A stretch of DNA of 64,000 nucleotides from Haloarcula sebkhae (GCF_014647415.1 NZ_BMPD01000002.1:62001-126000), one strand, 5' to 3'; counted from the first letter of the stretch, positions 50,197 to 59,630 are shown. Numbers and translations are program-made. Notes: generated from the letters alone by a model not told the origin.

Positions 50197-51180
50197 ATGA
50201 CACACGAGATAGCCGTTATTCCCGGCGATGGAATCGGACAGGAGGTCACACCCGCCGCGGTCGAGGTACTTGAGGCCATCGACGCCGTCGACTTCGATTT
50301 CGTCGAGGGTGAGGCCGGCGACGCGGTGAAGGCGGAAACCGGCGAAGCGCTCCCGGAGGAGACACGCGAACTGGCGGCTGATGCCGATGCGACGCTGTTC
50401 GGCGCAGCCGGTGAGACGGCGGCCGATGTCATCTTGCCACTCCGGCAAGTTGTCGGTTCCTTCGCCAACGTCCGCCCGGCCCGCTCGTATCCGGGACTCG
50501 ACGCCGTCCAGCCCGACACGGACATCGTGTTCATCCGGGAGAACACCGAGGGCGTCTACAAGGGCATCGAGAGCGAGATTTCCGACGGTGTCACCACCTG
50601 CACGCGGGTCATCACCGAAGACGCATCTGAGAAGATCGCCGAATACGGGTTCAGCTACGCGAAGCAGAACGGCTACGACGACGTGACCATCGCTCACAAG
50701 GCTAACGTCATGCGTACCACCGACGGACTGTTCCTCGATGCGGCGTCGGCGGTCGGCGAGGACCGCGACGCGTCCTACGACACGGCGCTCATGGACGCGC
50801 TTGCGATGCATCTGGTCATGAACCCACAGGACTACGGCGTCGTTATCTGTCCGAACCTCGCCGGCGATATGCTGTCGGATCTCGCCGCGGGCCTCGTCGG
50901 CGGCCTCGGTCTGCTGCCGTCGGCCAACATTGGCGAGGAGAACGCGCTGTTCGAGCCGGTCCACGGCTCCGCCCCGGACATCGCCGGCGAGGGCATCGCC
51001 AACCCCTCGGCGATGATACTCTCCGCAGCGATGTTGCTCGACCACCTCGGCTACGACGAACAGGGCGATGCAGTTCGAACAGCTGTCGAGTCCGTACTCG
51101 ACTCCGGGCCTCGAACGCCGGATCTGGGCGGCGACGCATCCACTGAGGACGTGACCGCCGCGGTTATCGAGGAACTGTAG
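50197..51180 (+). CDS. leuB: 3-isopropylmalate dehydrogenase
   Basis: 327 aa from ATG 50197 ([19 protein letters not shown]), the family-typical start; the frame is open four codons more. Oxidatively decarboxylates 3-isopropylmalate to 2-oxoisocaproate. Visible motifs are [27 protein letters not shown], the catalytic Tyr/Lys region EYGFSYA and [44 protein letters not shown] and [20 protein letters not shown]. Homoisocitrate or isocitrate dehydrogenase are less likely given leuCD upstream, although a 2.9-kb insertion separates them. Confidence 0.95.
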   Translation: MTHEIAVIPGDGIGQEVTPAAVEVLEAIDAVDFDFVEGEAGDAVKAETGEALPEETRELAADADATLFGAAGETAADVILPLRQVVGSFANVRPARSYPGLDAVQPDTDIVFIRENTEGVYKGIESEISDGVTTCTRVITEDASEKIAEYGFSYAKQNGYDDVTIAHKANVMRTTDGLFLDAASAVGEDRDASYDTALMDALAMHLVMNPQDYGVVICPNLAGDMLSDLAAGLVGGLGLLPSANIGEENALFEPVHGSAPDIAGEGIANPSAMILSAAMLLDHLGYDEQGDAVRTAVESVLDSGPRTPDLGGDASTEDVTAAVIEEL

Positions 51181-51268
51181 ACAGTTTTCTCGCGTTCTAT
51201 CTGGGCAGAAACAAGCACGGCCCAATAGAAAGAGGTAAAACCGAAGCGAAACAATCACAGCCGAGAGA

Positions 51269-52030
51269 ATGCTCCCGGCCGAGCGAAAGCGCACTATCGT
51301 CCAGTTGGTGACAGAGCGAGACGGCTGTTCAGTGTCGGAGCTGGCCGCGGAACTCGAGTTCTCGAAGGCGACGATACGCCGTGACCTCCGAGACTTGGAG
51401 TCGCAAGGCCGCATCAAGCGGTCCCACGGCGGTGCAGTACCGGCGTCCTCCGCCGGGACAGAACGACCGTACGGCCAGCGCGAGGTTGACCACTACACGG
51501 AGAAACAGGCCATCGGCGAGCGGGCTGCACAGGAAGTCCGTGAGGGCCATGTGGTCTGCTTCGATGCGGGCTCGACAACGATGGAAGTCGCTCGCGCGAT
51601 TCCGGACACTGACTACGTCGCGGCAACGAATATGCCGGAACTCGCCACTGAAGTGGCCGAGCGAGACGTCGATGCGAAGCTCACCGGCGGGAGTCTCCGA
51701 CCGCGGACCCGGGCGCTTGTCGGCCCGATGGCCGAGCGAGCCATCGGACGAATGAACTTCGATCTGCTGTTTCTGGGGACGAACGCTCTCGACAGTGCCG
51801 CCGGGCTGTCGACGCCAAATGAAGACGAGGCGGCCGTCAAGGAAATGATGGTCGAGCGCGCCCGCCGAGTCGTGCTGGTCGCCGACGCGTCGAAGTTCGG
51901 CGACCGGAGTTTCGTCAGCTTTGCCGATCTGGAGCAGGTCGACCTGCTGGTCACTGACGCCAGCCCGTCAGGGGCGCTCGCTACGGCACTCGCGGACGCC
52001 GACGTGACCGTCGAGGAGGTCAGCACATGA
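51269..52030 (+). CDS. glpR: DeoR-family regulator GlpR of fructose/glucose metabolism
   Basis: 253 aa. The DeoR HTH is at about 3-57 (MLPAERKRTIVQLVTERDGCSVSELAAELEFSKATIRRDLRDLESQGRIKRSHGGAV), followed by a sugar-phosphate-sensing DeoRC domain (FDAGSTTMEVARAIP, GLSTPNEDEAAVKEMMVERARRVVLVADASKFG). In Haloferax volcanii GlpR represses fructose and glucose metabolic kinase genes and is co-transcribed with pfkB. The same order is seen here: its stop overlaps the pfkB start (ATGA, 52027-52030). A sugar phosphate, probably fructose 1-phosphate, is the likely inducer. Confidence 0.9.
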   Translation: MLPAERKRTIVQLVTERDGCSVSELAAELEFSKATIRRDLRDLESQGRIKRSHGGAVPASSAGTERPYGQREVDHYTEKQAIGERAAQEVREGHVVCFDAGSTTMEVARAIPDTDYVAATNMPELATEVAERDVDAKLTGGSLRPRTRALVGPMAERAIGRMNFDLLFLGTNALDSAAGLSTPNEDEAAVKEMMVERARRVVLVADASKFGDRSFVSFADLEQVDLLVTDASPSGALATALADADVTVEEVST

Positions 52031-52935
52031 CCGTCACCGTCACCTACAACCCCGCGGTCGACCAGACGATCCAGTTCGACGAGCGGATGGCTCCCGATCG
52101 TGTGATGCGGGCCGACGAGGCACAGTTCGACGCCGGCGGGAAAGGCATCAACGCCGCCCAGTTGCTCACCGCGATGGACCGGCCCTGCGTCGCGACGGGG
52201 CTGCTGGGTGGGTTCACCGGCTCGTTCATCAGAGAGACGCTGCAGGACGACGGCGTTGAGACGGCCTTCGTCGATGTGGACGGAACGACCCGGCTCAACA
52301 CCACCGCCATCGCAGCCGCGGAGGAATACAAGCTGAACCAAGCCGGACCAGCCGTCGACGAGTCGGTCGTCGACTCACTGCTCGAACAGGTACGAGCGCA
52401 GTCCCCCGACCGCGTACTCGTCGGTGGGAGCCTACCGCCGGGGCTGACCCCTGATGCCATCGACCGCATCGCGACCGGTGGCGACTGGGAGACGATCGTC
52501 GACACCGGCGGGGACGTCCTTCGGGAACTCGATGCCCAGTACGGCCTCTGTAAGCCGAACCGCGCCGAACTCGGTGACGCGACCGGGGCCGATGTGTCAA
52601 CTGTCGAGGGGTGTGCGGACGCGGCCGACGTGTTCCGGGATCGTGGTTTCGACCGCGTACTGGCCTCCCTCGGCGCGGATGGCGCGGTCCTCGTCGGCGA
52701 CGCGGGCCGACTGTACGCCGAAGCGCTCGACATCGATGTCGTCGACACCGTCGGGGCCGGCGACGCGCTCCTCTCGGGCGTCCTGAGCGCCTGGGAGGCC
52801 GGCGCGGACGACGAGACGGCGCTCCGGACCGGCGTGGCCGTCTCCGCACAGGTCGTCCAGCGGGCCGGCACGGCCGTTCCAGACCTAGATGACATCGACT
52901 CGCTCCGTGATGGCGTGACGGTGCGGCGGCTGTAG
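52027..52935 (+). CDS. pfkB: 1-Phosphofructokinase (PfkB family)
   Basis: 302 aa. MTVTVTYNPAVDQTIQFDE and DAGGKGINAAQLL are the N-terminal sugar-binding features of LacC/FruK-type kinases; VDTVGAGDALLSGVLSAWEAG (GAGD at 243-246, catalytic Asp246) is the C-terminal PfkB signature. It should convert fructose 1-phosphate to fructose 1,6-bisphosphate with ATP. It is coupled to glpR and convergent with the kinase-aldolase pair, so substrate and product steps are side by side. Confidence 0.92.
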   Translation: MTVTVTYNPAVDQTIQFDERMAPDRVMRADEAQFDAGGKGINAAQLLTAMDRPCVATGLLGGFTGSFIRETLQDDGVETAFVDVDGTTRLNTTAIAAAEEYKLNQAGPAVDESVVDSLLEQVRAQSPDRVLVGGSLPPGLTPDAIDRIATGGDWETIVDTGGDVLRELDAQYGLCKPNRAELGDATGADVSTVEGCADAADVFRDRGFDRVLASLGADGAVLVGDAGRLYAEALDIDVVDTVGAGDALLSGVLSAWEAGADDETALRTGVAVSAQVVQRAGTAVPDLDDIDSLRDGVTVRRL

Positions 52936-52971
52936 CGGGCAAAAAGCGTCGTAGAAAGCGGAGACAGCAAC

Positions 52972-54099
52972 TCAGAACTTTTCCAGGTAGTCGTCGACAA
53001 ACGCGCGCACGTCGGCCAGCGACGGCTGGTCCGCAGTCCGAACGAAGTAGCCGGCAACGGCGTTGCCGACGACCACGGCGGCGGCGGGAGGGAGGCCGGC
53101 GATGCGAGCCAGCCCCAGTCCGGCGTTGAAGTGGTCGCCGGAACTGGTCGTCAGTTCCGGGTCCGAGACTGCGGGGACAGCCACGCTGTCGGTGCCGTCC
53201 GCAGTGACGATGACCGAACGCTCGACGCCGTGACCGACGAACCAGGTCGGTTCCAGCGCCGCGAACACCGCCTCGGCGTCCTCGGCAAACGAGCGCTCGC
53301 CGTCGCCGGCGTAAGCGTCCGCGAGAACGCCCGTCTCGGCGCGGTTCGCGGTGACCACTACATCCGTCACCTCGTCCAGGCGGCCGATAGCCTTCCGACC
53401 GGCGCGCAGGCGGTCGGCGTCGAGCTTTCGCACGTCGCCGGGGTCGACCAGCACGGTCTCGGGCGGGTCGGCGATGTCGCCCCACAGGTCACGGAGGCCG
53501 TCGAATATGGTCGGCAGATCCGGCGTCTCTGACCAGTAACCGGTTCCTAACAGGCGTGCGCCGTCGAGCTTTTCGGCCAGTCGGTCGTGGCCGAAAGTCG
53601 CGTCGAGTTCGGCCCAGTCGAGCGCCATCGTGTCGCCGATTTCCGTGAGCATGAGCTTCCCGTCGTCAAACTCGACGGCGTCGGTGACACCGGGTTCGCC
53701 CAGCGAGTGGAGTTCGTAGTCGCCAAACTCCGTCTCGAAGGCGTCGTGGACCGGGTCGCCGTACATCCCGACCATCACGGGGTCGAACGACCAGCCGCCG
53801 AAGGCCCGTGCGAGGTGGCTGGTGTGACCCCCGGTTCGGCTGCCCTGCTGGAGCCACTCGAAGGAGAGGGAGCTGTCGGCGGCGACGGAGCGGTCGATAC
53901 GGTCGCCAAACCCTTCCAGCGTGGCGAGGCGCTCGTGGCTCTCGGGGTCGATGCGGTCAGCGACGACTTCCCGGACGCGGTCGAGGTAGCCGTCGAAGCC
54001 GAACACGACCGAGCCGGTGTCGATAGCGTCGGGAAGCGCGTCGCTGGCGGGCAACGCCTCGTCCGCTGCAGCGACGGCTCGGCGCGTCTCGTCGTCCAT
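52972..54099 (-). CDS. PfkB-like sugar kinase, probable ketohexokinase
   Basis: 375 aa, longer than typical PfkB kinases. FGFDGYLDRVREVV, GSRTGGHTSHLARAFGGWSFDPVMVGMYGDP and SSGDHFNAGLGLARIAGLPPAAAVVVGNAVAGYFV (Asp322 in the GAGD-equivalent position) show a divergent ribokinase fold. Haloarcula is known biochemically to phosphorylate fructose at C1 by a ketohexokinase, and this gene sits between 1-phosphofructokinase and aldolase. It is therefore the best candidate for that enzyme. Another hexose or nucleoside kinase remains possible. It starts 3 bp after the aldolase stop. Confidence 0.72.
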   Translation of the reverse strand: MDDETRRAVAAADEALPASDALPDAIDTGSVVFGFDGYLDRVREVVADRIDPESHERLATLEGFGDRIDRSVAADSSLSFEWLQQGSRTGGHTSHLARAFGGWSFDPVMVGMYGDPVHDAFETEFGDYELHSLGEPGVTDAVEFDDGKLMLTEIGDTMALDWAELDATFGHDRLAEKLDGARLLGTGYWSETPDLPTIFDGLRDLWGDIADPPETVLVDPGDVRKLDADRLRAGRKAIGRLDEVTDVVVTANRAETGVLADAYAGDGERSFAEDAEAVFAALEPTWFVGHGVERSVIVTADGTDSVAVPAVSDPELTTSSGDHFNAGLGLARIAGLPPAAAVVVGNAVAGYFVRTADQPSLADVRAFVDDYLEKF

Positions 54100-54102
54100 G
54101 GC

Positions 54103-54885
54103 CTACAGGACGTCGTCTGCCGTGGCGTCCTCGAAGATGACGCCTTCGAGCTTGTCGAGGATGTCGTAGGGGTCGTCGCGCTGCCAGACGTTGCGGCCGA
54201 CGGCGAGGCCGGCGACACCGACGTCCATGCAGTCTTCGACGAGTTCGAGGAAGTCACGGTCGGACGTCTTCGACCCGCCGGAGAGCAGGACGCGGTTGTC
54301 AGCGGCCGAGCGGACGGCGTGTGCCATCGCTTCCTTGTCGCGCGGGTACTTCACCTTCGTGAAGTCAGCCCCGAGTTCCAGCCCGATGCGGGCCGCGTAG
54401 GCAATCGTCGACGGACTGCGGTGCTCCTTGATGGCCTGTCCGCGTGGGTACGACCACATTGCAATCGGCAGGTCGTGGTCGCGGGCGTTCTCCTGCACCG
54501 GGCGGAAGTCCTCGAACATGTCGGTCTCGCGGTTGACGCCCGGGTAGACGGTGTAGCCGATGGCGTCGGCACCGAGTTCGGCGGCGTAGTCGACCGACCA
54601 GTTCTGGGGCGAGTACGGATCGCCCATCCAGAGGTCCGAACCGCCGTTGAGCTTCGCCAGCAGGTTCACGTCGTCTTCGTAGCTCGGATAGTACGTTTCG
54701 GCGAGCCCTTTCCCGACAGCCAGCGCCGTCACGGCGTCGTGGGTCGCCATCTCGAACACCTCACGCGGGTCGAGGCGCTCCTCGACGCCGCTGAACTGCT
54801 TGGGACCGTGTTCCAGCCCGTGGTCGTGTGCTAGCACCAGCGTCTTGTCGTTCCGTACGAGCGGTGAGTCTCCCAGTGGTCGCAT
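54103..54885 (-). CDS. fba: Fructose-bisphosphate aldolase, archaeal class I
   Basis: 260 aa. It belongs to the DhnA-like archaeal class I family: LVLAHDHGLEHGP, NGGSDLWMGDPYSP, AIGYTVYPG, AMWSYPRG, and the Schiff-base lysine in ADFTKVKYPRD (Lys177), then LLSGGSKTSDRDFLELVEDCMDVGVAGLAVGRNVWQ for phosphate binding. It cleaves fructose 1,6-bisphosphate to triose phosphates. It is first in a two-gene operon with the ketohexokinase-like gene. Related enzymes act in aromatic amino-acid precursor synthesis, but the neighbours argue for sugar breakdown. Confidence 0.9.
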   Translation of the reverse strand: MRPLGDSPLVRNDKTLVLAHDHGLEHGPKQFSGVEERLDPREVFEMATHDAVTALAVGKGLAETYYPSYEDDVNLLAKLNGGSDLWMGDPYSPQNWSVDYAAELGADAIGYTVYPGVNRETDMFEDFRPVQENARDHDLPIAMWSYPRGQAIKEHRSPSTIAYAARIGLELGADFTKVKYPRDKEAMAHAVRSAADNRVLLSGGSKTSDRDFLELVEDCMDVGVAGLAVGRNVWQRDDPYDILDKLEGVIFEDATADDVL

Positions 54886-54989
54886 GTGTCGTGTTTCTAC
54901 CGAGAACGACCATTAACAGTTTTCGGTTCTGATTTGTTACTACTGTTCGCGTTCGTTTTTGATCGAGGGCGGGAATTAAGTGTGTTCCA

Positions 54990-55154
54990 ATGAAAGGTTC
55001 AGACATGCCATCTGTGGAACTGGATGCTGAGACAGTAGAACGCCTCGACGACCTCCGCGTCGAGGACGAGTCGTACGACGACGTCGTGACGGAACTCATC
55101 AACATCTACGAGGCCGAGGAGCTGACACTGTTCCACAGCGGCGACGAGTACTAA
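54990..55154 (+). CDS. Small antitoxin-like protein (DUF7557-type)
   Basis: 54 aa from ATG 54990; a second ATG at 55005 (MPSVELDAETVERLDDLRV) gives 49 aa and matches the family start better. The strand-helix-helix layout (VELDAETVERLDDLRVEDESYDDVVTELINIYEAEEL) resembles VapB/ribbon-helix-helix antitoxins, ending LTLFHSGDEY. No toxin is adjacent. The TAA stop overlaps the stop of the convergent gene (CTAA, 55151-55154). Confidence 0.65.
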   Translation: MKGSDMPSVELDAETVERLDDLRVEDESYDDVVTELINIYEAEELTLFHSGDEY

Positions 55155-55600
55155 CCCTGTGCCTGCTCGCAGACGGACTTCCAGCGCCCGTTCGATACCA
55201 GTTTCTCCTGGAGTTGCTCAGCGTACTCCTGTGCGAGCCGTGCCGCCTCTTCCTCCTGTTGTTTGTTCCCGCCACCGGACCCACCGAGCCCAAGCGCGTC
55301 CTTGACGCCCGAGAGGAGGCCGCCGCCCGAGCTTCCGGACTGTTCGCCCCCGGGACCGCCCATCGGCCCCTGATTGGCGACCCGTTCCATCTCTGGCATG
55401 ACGCTAGAGAGCTTCGACGTATCGGCGACGATCCGAGCGGCGTCCGGGTCACCCGGGTTCTCGATCTCGAACTCGACGGCAGTCATTACCAGCCCCCACT
55501 GCTGGCTGGAGAACGATGATGCCTTGACCTGTTCGTTGAACCGCTGGTCGACCGCCATCCGTTCGCCGGCGATGCGGTCGGTCCAGTCTGAATCGCTCAT
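55151..55600 (-). CDS. Conserved haloarchaeal protein (DUF5799-like)
   Basis: 149 aa from ATG 55600 (MSDSDWTDRIAGERMAVDQRFNEQV); upstream codons are not family-like. It has an N-terminal alpha/beta region (SFSSQQWGLVMTAVEFEIENPGDPDAARIVAD), a Gly/Ser-rich linker around residue 90, and a C-terminal amphipathic helix rich in Glu/Gln (NKQQEEEAARLAQEYAEQLQEKLVSNGRW). I recall it as DUF5799; function unknown. Confidence 0.65.
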   Translation of the reverse strand: MSDSDWTDRIAGERMAVDQRFNEQVKASSFSSQQWGLVMTAVEFEIENPGDPDAARIVADTSKLSSVMPEMERVANQGPMGGPGGEQSGSSGGGLLSGVKDALGLGGSGGGNKQQEEEAARLAQEYAEQLQEKLVSNGRWKSVCEQAQG

Positions 55601-55776
55601 GGACTGGTATTTGCGGGCCGGCGGTATGAGCGTTTCCCGCTCCGTGCGGTGTTCTACAGTAAAACGTACCGTTTCTGGGCTGACTGTCACGCCACCGGCT
55701 GCCGCGACCGCTACGTTTTAGTGTCTCCAAAACGGTTCCAATATGTTAAGTTAGCTCACGATATACTTGCATCTCG

Positions 55777-57060
55777 ATGACTACTGAGTTTGGGACAGGG
55801 CAGGCGACGGGGGACTCGGGAGATGCCGCAGCGATGGACGCCATACGGGAAGCCATGGCCGATATCTCGGCAAGCGAACCAGACTTCTGTCAGATTTTCT
55901 GCTCTCCAACGTACGATTACGATGCGGTACTGTGGGGTGCTCGGAGTGTTGTTGGGTCAGATACCGAAATCGTGGGCTGTTCGTCCTCCGGAGAGTTCAC
56001 CGAATCCGGTTCGGGGAACGGAACTGTCACAGTCGGCGTCGTTTCGTCGGACTCGATGCGGTTCTTCTCCAGCCTCTCGACCGAACTCAGCGCTGATCCC
56101 GAGCGCTGTCTGTTCGAAGCCGTTCACGACCTCCCCGCAAGCGGGGACCCCGCTGTCGACGGGTATCCGCATCGGACGATCATCAACCTTCACGACGGTA
56201 TGGCTGGAATCGGAAACAAGGTCACTCGACTCACCGAGCAGTATCTGGACGACGAGGAGACGCCGGTCGTCGGCGGGTCCGCGGGTGACGATCTCCAGTT
56301 GGAGCAGACTCACGTCTTCCGGAACGACCGCGTCGAGACGGACGCTGTCGTCCTCGCGCTCATCGCTGCAGAGGACCCGCTCCCGGTGACAGTCAACCAC
56401 GGCCACGAACCGATCTCCGAGGCGATGACAGTAACCCGGGCAGAGGGAAGTACCGTGTACGAACTCGACGGCAGACCCGCGTTCGAGGCCTGGCGGGACG
56501 CGATTCGGGAGGACGCGATGGAGACATACGATATCGACGTCGACGAACTGGAGGCGGGATCGGAAGATCTCGTCATGTTGCTCGGCCGTTACGAACTCGG
56601 TATCGAGTCGGAACCGGAAGCCGATGCCGACGGACTCGCCTCCCGAATCAAGACCTTCATCGAGAGCAAACTCATCTCGACGACGGGATACAACATCCGA
56701 TGGCCGGGCCACACGACCGACACCGAAGGACCGCTGGATTTCGCCGTCGCCGTCTCCGAAGGAACGGAAGTGGTGGTGACACATAGCAATAAATCCGACC
56801 AGGTGTATGCGGTCCGGAACGCCGCCAACAACGCTGTCAATGAACTCCGCGGCGGAAGCGTCGCGGGCGGGTTCGTCTACGACTGCGCCTGCCGTGCAAT
56901 GATTCTCGGCGACGACTTCGACGACGCTGTCGACACGATTCACAGCGCTATCGATGCGCCCTTCGCCGGCTTCGAAACCTACGGCGAAGTCTGCTCGGCT
57001 GACGAGGATTACACGGGCTATCACAACACGTCCTCAGTCATTCTGCTGTTTCCGGAGTGA
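55777..57060 (+). CDS. FIST-domain sensor protein
   Basis: 427 aa. The N-terminal FIST domain (about 25-205) has FCSPTYDYDAVLWGARSVVGSDTEIVGCSSSGEF and VVGGSAGDDLQLEQTHVF; the FIST C domain (about 215-405) ends in GGSVAGGFVYDCACRAMILG and FAGFETYGEVCSADEDYTGYHNTSSVILLFPE. FIST proteins are ligand-binding input modules, usually coupled to kinases or cyclases; here no output domain is fused and no partner gene is adjacent. Soluble, cytoplasmic. Confidence 0.88.
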   Translation: MTTEFGTGQATGDSGDAAAMDAIREAMADISASEPDFCQIFCSPTYDYDAVLWGARSVVGSDTEIVGCSSSGEFTESGSGNGTVTVGVVSSDSMRFFSSLSTELSADPERCLFEAVHDLPASGDPAVDGYPHRTIINLHDGMAGIGNKVTRLTEQYLDDEETPVVGGSAGDDLQLEQTHVFRNDRVETDAVVLALIAAEDPLPVTVNHGHEPISEAMTVTRAEGSTVYELDGRPAFEAWRDAIREDAMETYDIDVDELEAGSEDLVMLLGRYELGIESEPEADADGLASRIKTFIESKLISTTGYNIRWPGHTTDTEGPLDFAVAVSEGTEVVVTHSNKSDQVYAVRNAANNAVNELRGGSVAGGFVYDCACRAMILGDDFDDAVDTIHSAIDAPFAGFETYGEVCSADEDYTGYHNTSSVILLFPE

Positions 57061-57115
57061 CGACTACAGGCCTGCTACCAGCGAAAAATAAACGTCACCC
57101 CCCGTTCCTGCCCAC

Positions 57116-57511
57116 TCAGACGCCGGACTCGATGGAGATTTGAGCGTGTAGCTCGTCCTGCAGCGCCGAGTGGACGTGACAGATGTCCTCGGCGAGTTCG
57201 ACGATGTCCTGCTCTTCGTCCGCAAGCGATTCCTCGACCTCGACGTGGAAATCGATGTGCTCTAGGTCGTCGTCCTCATCGAGATCCGCGGCGACTTCGA
57301 CGTCGACGCTGCCGATGTCCTCGTGGCCGTACTTGTCTGCGGCGACGCGTAGCGCCGGAATGTAACAGGAGGCGTAGTCGGCGGCCAGCACCTCATTCGG
57401 CGACGGGCCGTTCTCGCTCAGCGCGTCGACGATGAGCTCCCATTCGCCGTTGATGATGCTCTCTACTGTGTATCCTTCCTCGCATGTGCTCTCGACTTCG
57501 ATATCTGCCAT
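57116..57511 (-). CDS. OsmC family protein
   Basis: 131 aa. It shows the OsmC/Ohr fold: GPSPNEVLAADYASCYIPALRVAADKYG with the first Cys on the central helix, and VELAEDICHVHSALQDELHAQISIE with the second. The pair would form the redox-active peroxidatic site used to reduce organic hydroperoxides. Compared with bacterial Ohr the first motif is CYIPAL rather than CFxxAL. A stress-protective role is inferred. Confidence 0.82.
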   Translation of the reverse strand: MADIEVESTCEEGYTVESIINGEWELIVDALSENGPSPNEVLAADYASCYIPALRVAADKYGHEDIGSVDVEVAADLDEDDDLEHIDFHVEVEESLADEEQDIVELAEDICHVHSALQDELHAQISIESGV

Positions 57512-57617
57512 AGCACTCCTGTGGACACAGCCCTCCCCCTAAACGTTTCCTGCGTGGCGTTTCTGTCAGCGGGGCACTGCCGAAAGGTAATACACCTCCA
57601 ACCCGTATGAACAGGCA

Positions 57618-57989
57618 ATGGAACACCTCGCACCGTCGAACGTGCCGGTGTACGCCACGCGGGACCACCAGCGTGAGATCTGGGAGCGCTGTCGGGATCG
57701 GGGTCACCCGGTCCTCGCTGTCAGAGACGCGACGCGGGGGTTCATCGTTCGGTACGACCTCCAGCATCTGTCCTACGAACTCTCTGACGCCACCGTTCAG
57801 GCGCTCCGGGACCGCGTTCGGTCCCGCCGACCGTATCCGACGACGACGGACCCGATCTCGGAGACGGAGGGCGTCGGCGGCGAGGCCGGCCCGGTGTCCG
57901 GCGAACTCCACGCGGGTACCGAACAGGCTGCCAGAGAATTAGCCTCGCACATCTCGGGGTTCGTGCTGGACCGGTCGAACTGGCGGTAG
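57618..57989 (+). CDS. Haloarchaeal protein of unknown function
   Basis: 123 aa. The N-terminal alpha/beta section (VPVYATRDHQREIWERCRDRGHPVLAVRDATRGFIVRYDLQHLSYELSDATVQALRDRV) is followed by a low-complexity Pro/Thr/Gly linker and a helical end (TEQAARELASHISGFVLDRSNWR). No motif is recognised. It lies 52 bp upstream of the UbiA-like gene on the same strand and may be in the same transcript. Confidence 0.55.
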   Translation: MEHLAPSNVPVYATRDHQREIWERCRDRGHPVLAVRDATRGFIVRYDLQHLSYELSDATVQALRDRVRSRRPYPTTTDPISETEGVGGEAGPVSGELHAGTEQAARELASHISGFVLDRSNWR

Positions 57990-58041
57990 TACCGAAACAA
58001 CGCGGATGGGGATTTTTGCCGTAGCCGTGCCTTGGGTTCGT

Positions 58042-58896
58042 ATGGCAGTCGCCCGACACGAGACCGGTCCGTTCGCGACCGTGAGTGCCCTGGCCTCGCA
58101 GGTTCATCCGGTGTTCATGCTGCCACCGCTTGCGACCTCGCTGTTCGGGGGGTTGCTCTCCGGCGGGTTCTGGCCACCGTTGGCAGCGCTCCACGCGGGC
58201 GCGATGTTCTTCGCCGTCTACACGGCCCACGTCAAGGACGGCTACGTCGATTTCCACGTCCGCGGCGAGGACGACGATCATCCCCTCACTGACTCCGGCT
58301 GTCGTATCGCACTGGTCGGTGCTGGCGTCGGCTTCGCGCTCTGTACGGCAGCCATCTGGCTGCTGGTCGGTCCCGACGCGGCGCTGCTGACGCTGCCGAC
58401 CTGGGTCATCGGCTATACCCACGCGCCACAACTGGATATGAACCCCGTCGGCGCGACGATGGGCTACCCGGCGGGTATCGCGCTGGCGCTGCTGGGTGGC
58501 TACTACGCTCAGGTTACGACGCTGACGCCGCGTGCTGTCGGTCTCGCGGCCGTGTTCCTCCTGTTGCTGACCGGCATCAAGATCATCGACGACGAACAGG
58601 ACTACGACTACGACCGGTCGATACAGAAACGCACCGTCGCCGTCGTACTGGGCCACCAGCGCGCTCGGCGACTCGCCCTTGGCCTGTTCGGAGCGGGTCT
58701 TCTCGGAATCGTCGGGCTGTCCGTGGCATTGCCCGGCATCCCGCCGAGTGCTGCGGCGGCTGCTGTCGTCTTCGGGGCGGTCGCGGCTATCGCCCAGCGA
58801 GGCGACCCCGAAACCGCGACGATGCTGCTGATTCGTGGGTCGTATCTCCTGCTGGCCGTCCTCGTTACCGCTGTCTGGTTTCGGCCACTAGCGTGA
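58042..58896 (+). CDS. UbiA-like prenyltransferase family membrane protein
   Basis: 284 aa from ATG 58042 (MAVARHETGPFATVSALASQ). Eight to nine membrane helices. The two Asp-rich motifs are recognisable but modified: AHVKDGYVDFHVRGEDDD in the first cytosolic loop and TGIKIIDDEQDYDYDRSIQKRTVAVVLG in the second. This suggests transfer of an isoprenoid chain from a diphosphate, with unknown acceptor; it is not LyeJ (32770-33654), which has canonical motifs. No pathway genes are adjacent. Confidence 0.75.
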   Translation: MAVARHETGPFATVSALASQVHPVFMLPPLATSLFGGLLSGGFWPPLAALHAGAMFFAVYTAHVKDGYVDFHVRGEDDDHPLTDSGCRIALVGAGVGFALCTAAIWLLVGPDAALLTLPTWVIGYTHAPQLDMNPVGATMGYPAGIALALLGGYYAQVTTLTPRAVGLAAVFLLLLTGIKIIDDEQDYDYDRSIQKRTVAVVLGHQRARRLALGLFGAGLLGIVGLSVALPGIPPSAAAAAVVFGAVAAIAQRGDPETATMLLIRGSYLLLAVLVTAVWFRPLA

Positions 58897-58970
58897 GGCT
58901 GGGGCTGTGCTGCCAGTTGGTCGTCCGCCGGCTGCTCGAAACTCCCATCGCTCGAACCACCCCTCGTCGG

Positions 58971-59630
58971 TCAGCCTGAAATGTGTGTGAGGACGTGGGT
59001 CGCTGAGACGACCAGTGAGATTGTCAGCATCGAGACTGCCATGACACCGGCAACGACGGGCGAGAGGTTCCCCGAGAGGCCACCGACTGCGAGCAGTACG
59101 GCGGCGATGATCGTACAGACCAGTAATGCCAGATGGACGAACAGCCACGGGCCGACACGTCGCAGTGAACCGAACAGCGTCTCGACTCCCGACGACTGCG
59201 TCGGCCGGACTCGTTGGCCGGGCTGGTAGTACTCCGCGGCAGTCCCGTAGCCCGTGCTTCCCCCGCGGGTCTGGGTGGGCCGCTGTGTCGCGTTCGCCGT
59301 TGCCTCGCCAGTCGTCTCTGCATCGGCCCGCTGGTCGACGTACTGCTGTGCGATGTCACTGACACCGCCCGTGGCTGTGCCTCCGTCCGCGCCTCCGTCG
59401 ACGTGCCTGTTGACGTATGCGTCGTGGCCGAGCCGGTCGTATCGCGCTCGCTCGGCCTCGTCCGTGAGCACGTTCTTCGCCTGTGTGAGGCGCTTGAACC
59501 GTTCTTCTGCGGAAGGGTCGTCACTCACGTCCGGGTGATGCGCTTTTGTCTGCTCCCGGTAGGCGCGGACTATCGTCTCTTCGGTGGCATCTGGGTCCAC
59601 CCCCAGAATACCGTAGAACGTCGTTTCCAT
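58971..59630 (-). CDS. J-domain protein with C-terminal membrane anchor
   Basis: 219 aa from ATG 59630 (METTFYGILGVDPDATEETI); a GTG two codons upstream is less likely. The J domain spans 1-65 with the HPD motif at 32-34 (AHHPDVSDDPSAEERF). A polar linker rich in Gly/Thr/Gln follows, then two hydrophobic helices (WLFVHLALLVCTIIAAVLLAVGG and VVAGVMAVSMLTISLVVSATHVL). It likely recruits DnaK to the membrane. It lacks the zinc-finger and substrate domains of true DnaJ. Confidence 0.85.
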   Translation of the reverse strand: METTFYGILGVDPDATEETIVRAYREQTKAHHPDVSDDPSAEERFKRLTQAKNVLTDEAERARYDRLGHDAYVNRHVDGGADGGTATGGVSDIAQQYVDQRADAETTGEATANATQRPTQTRGGSTGYGTAAEYYQPGQRVRPTQSSGVETLFGSLRRVGPWLFVHLALLVCTIIAAVLLAVGGLSGNLSPVVAGVMAVSMLTISLVVSATHVLTHISG

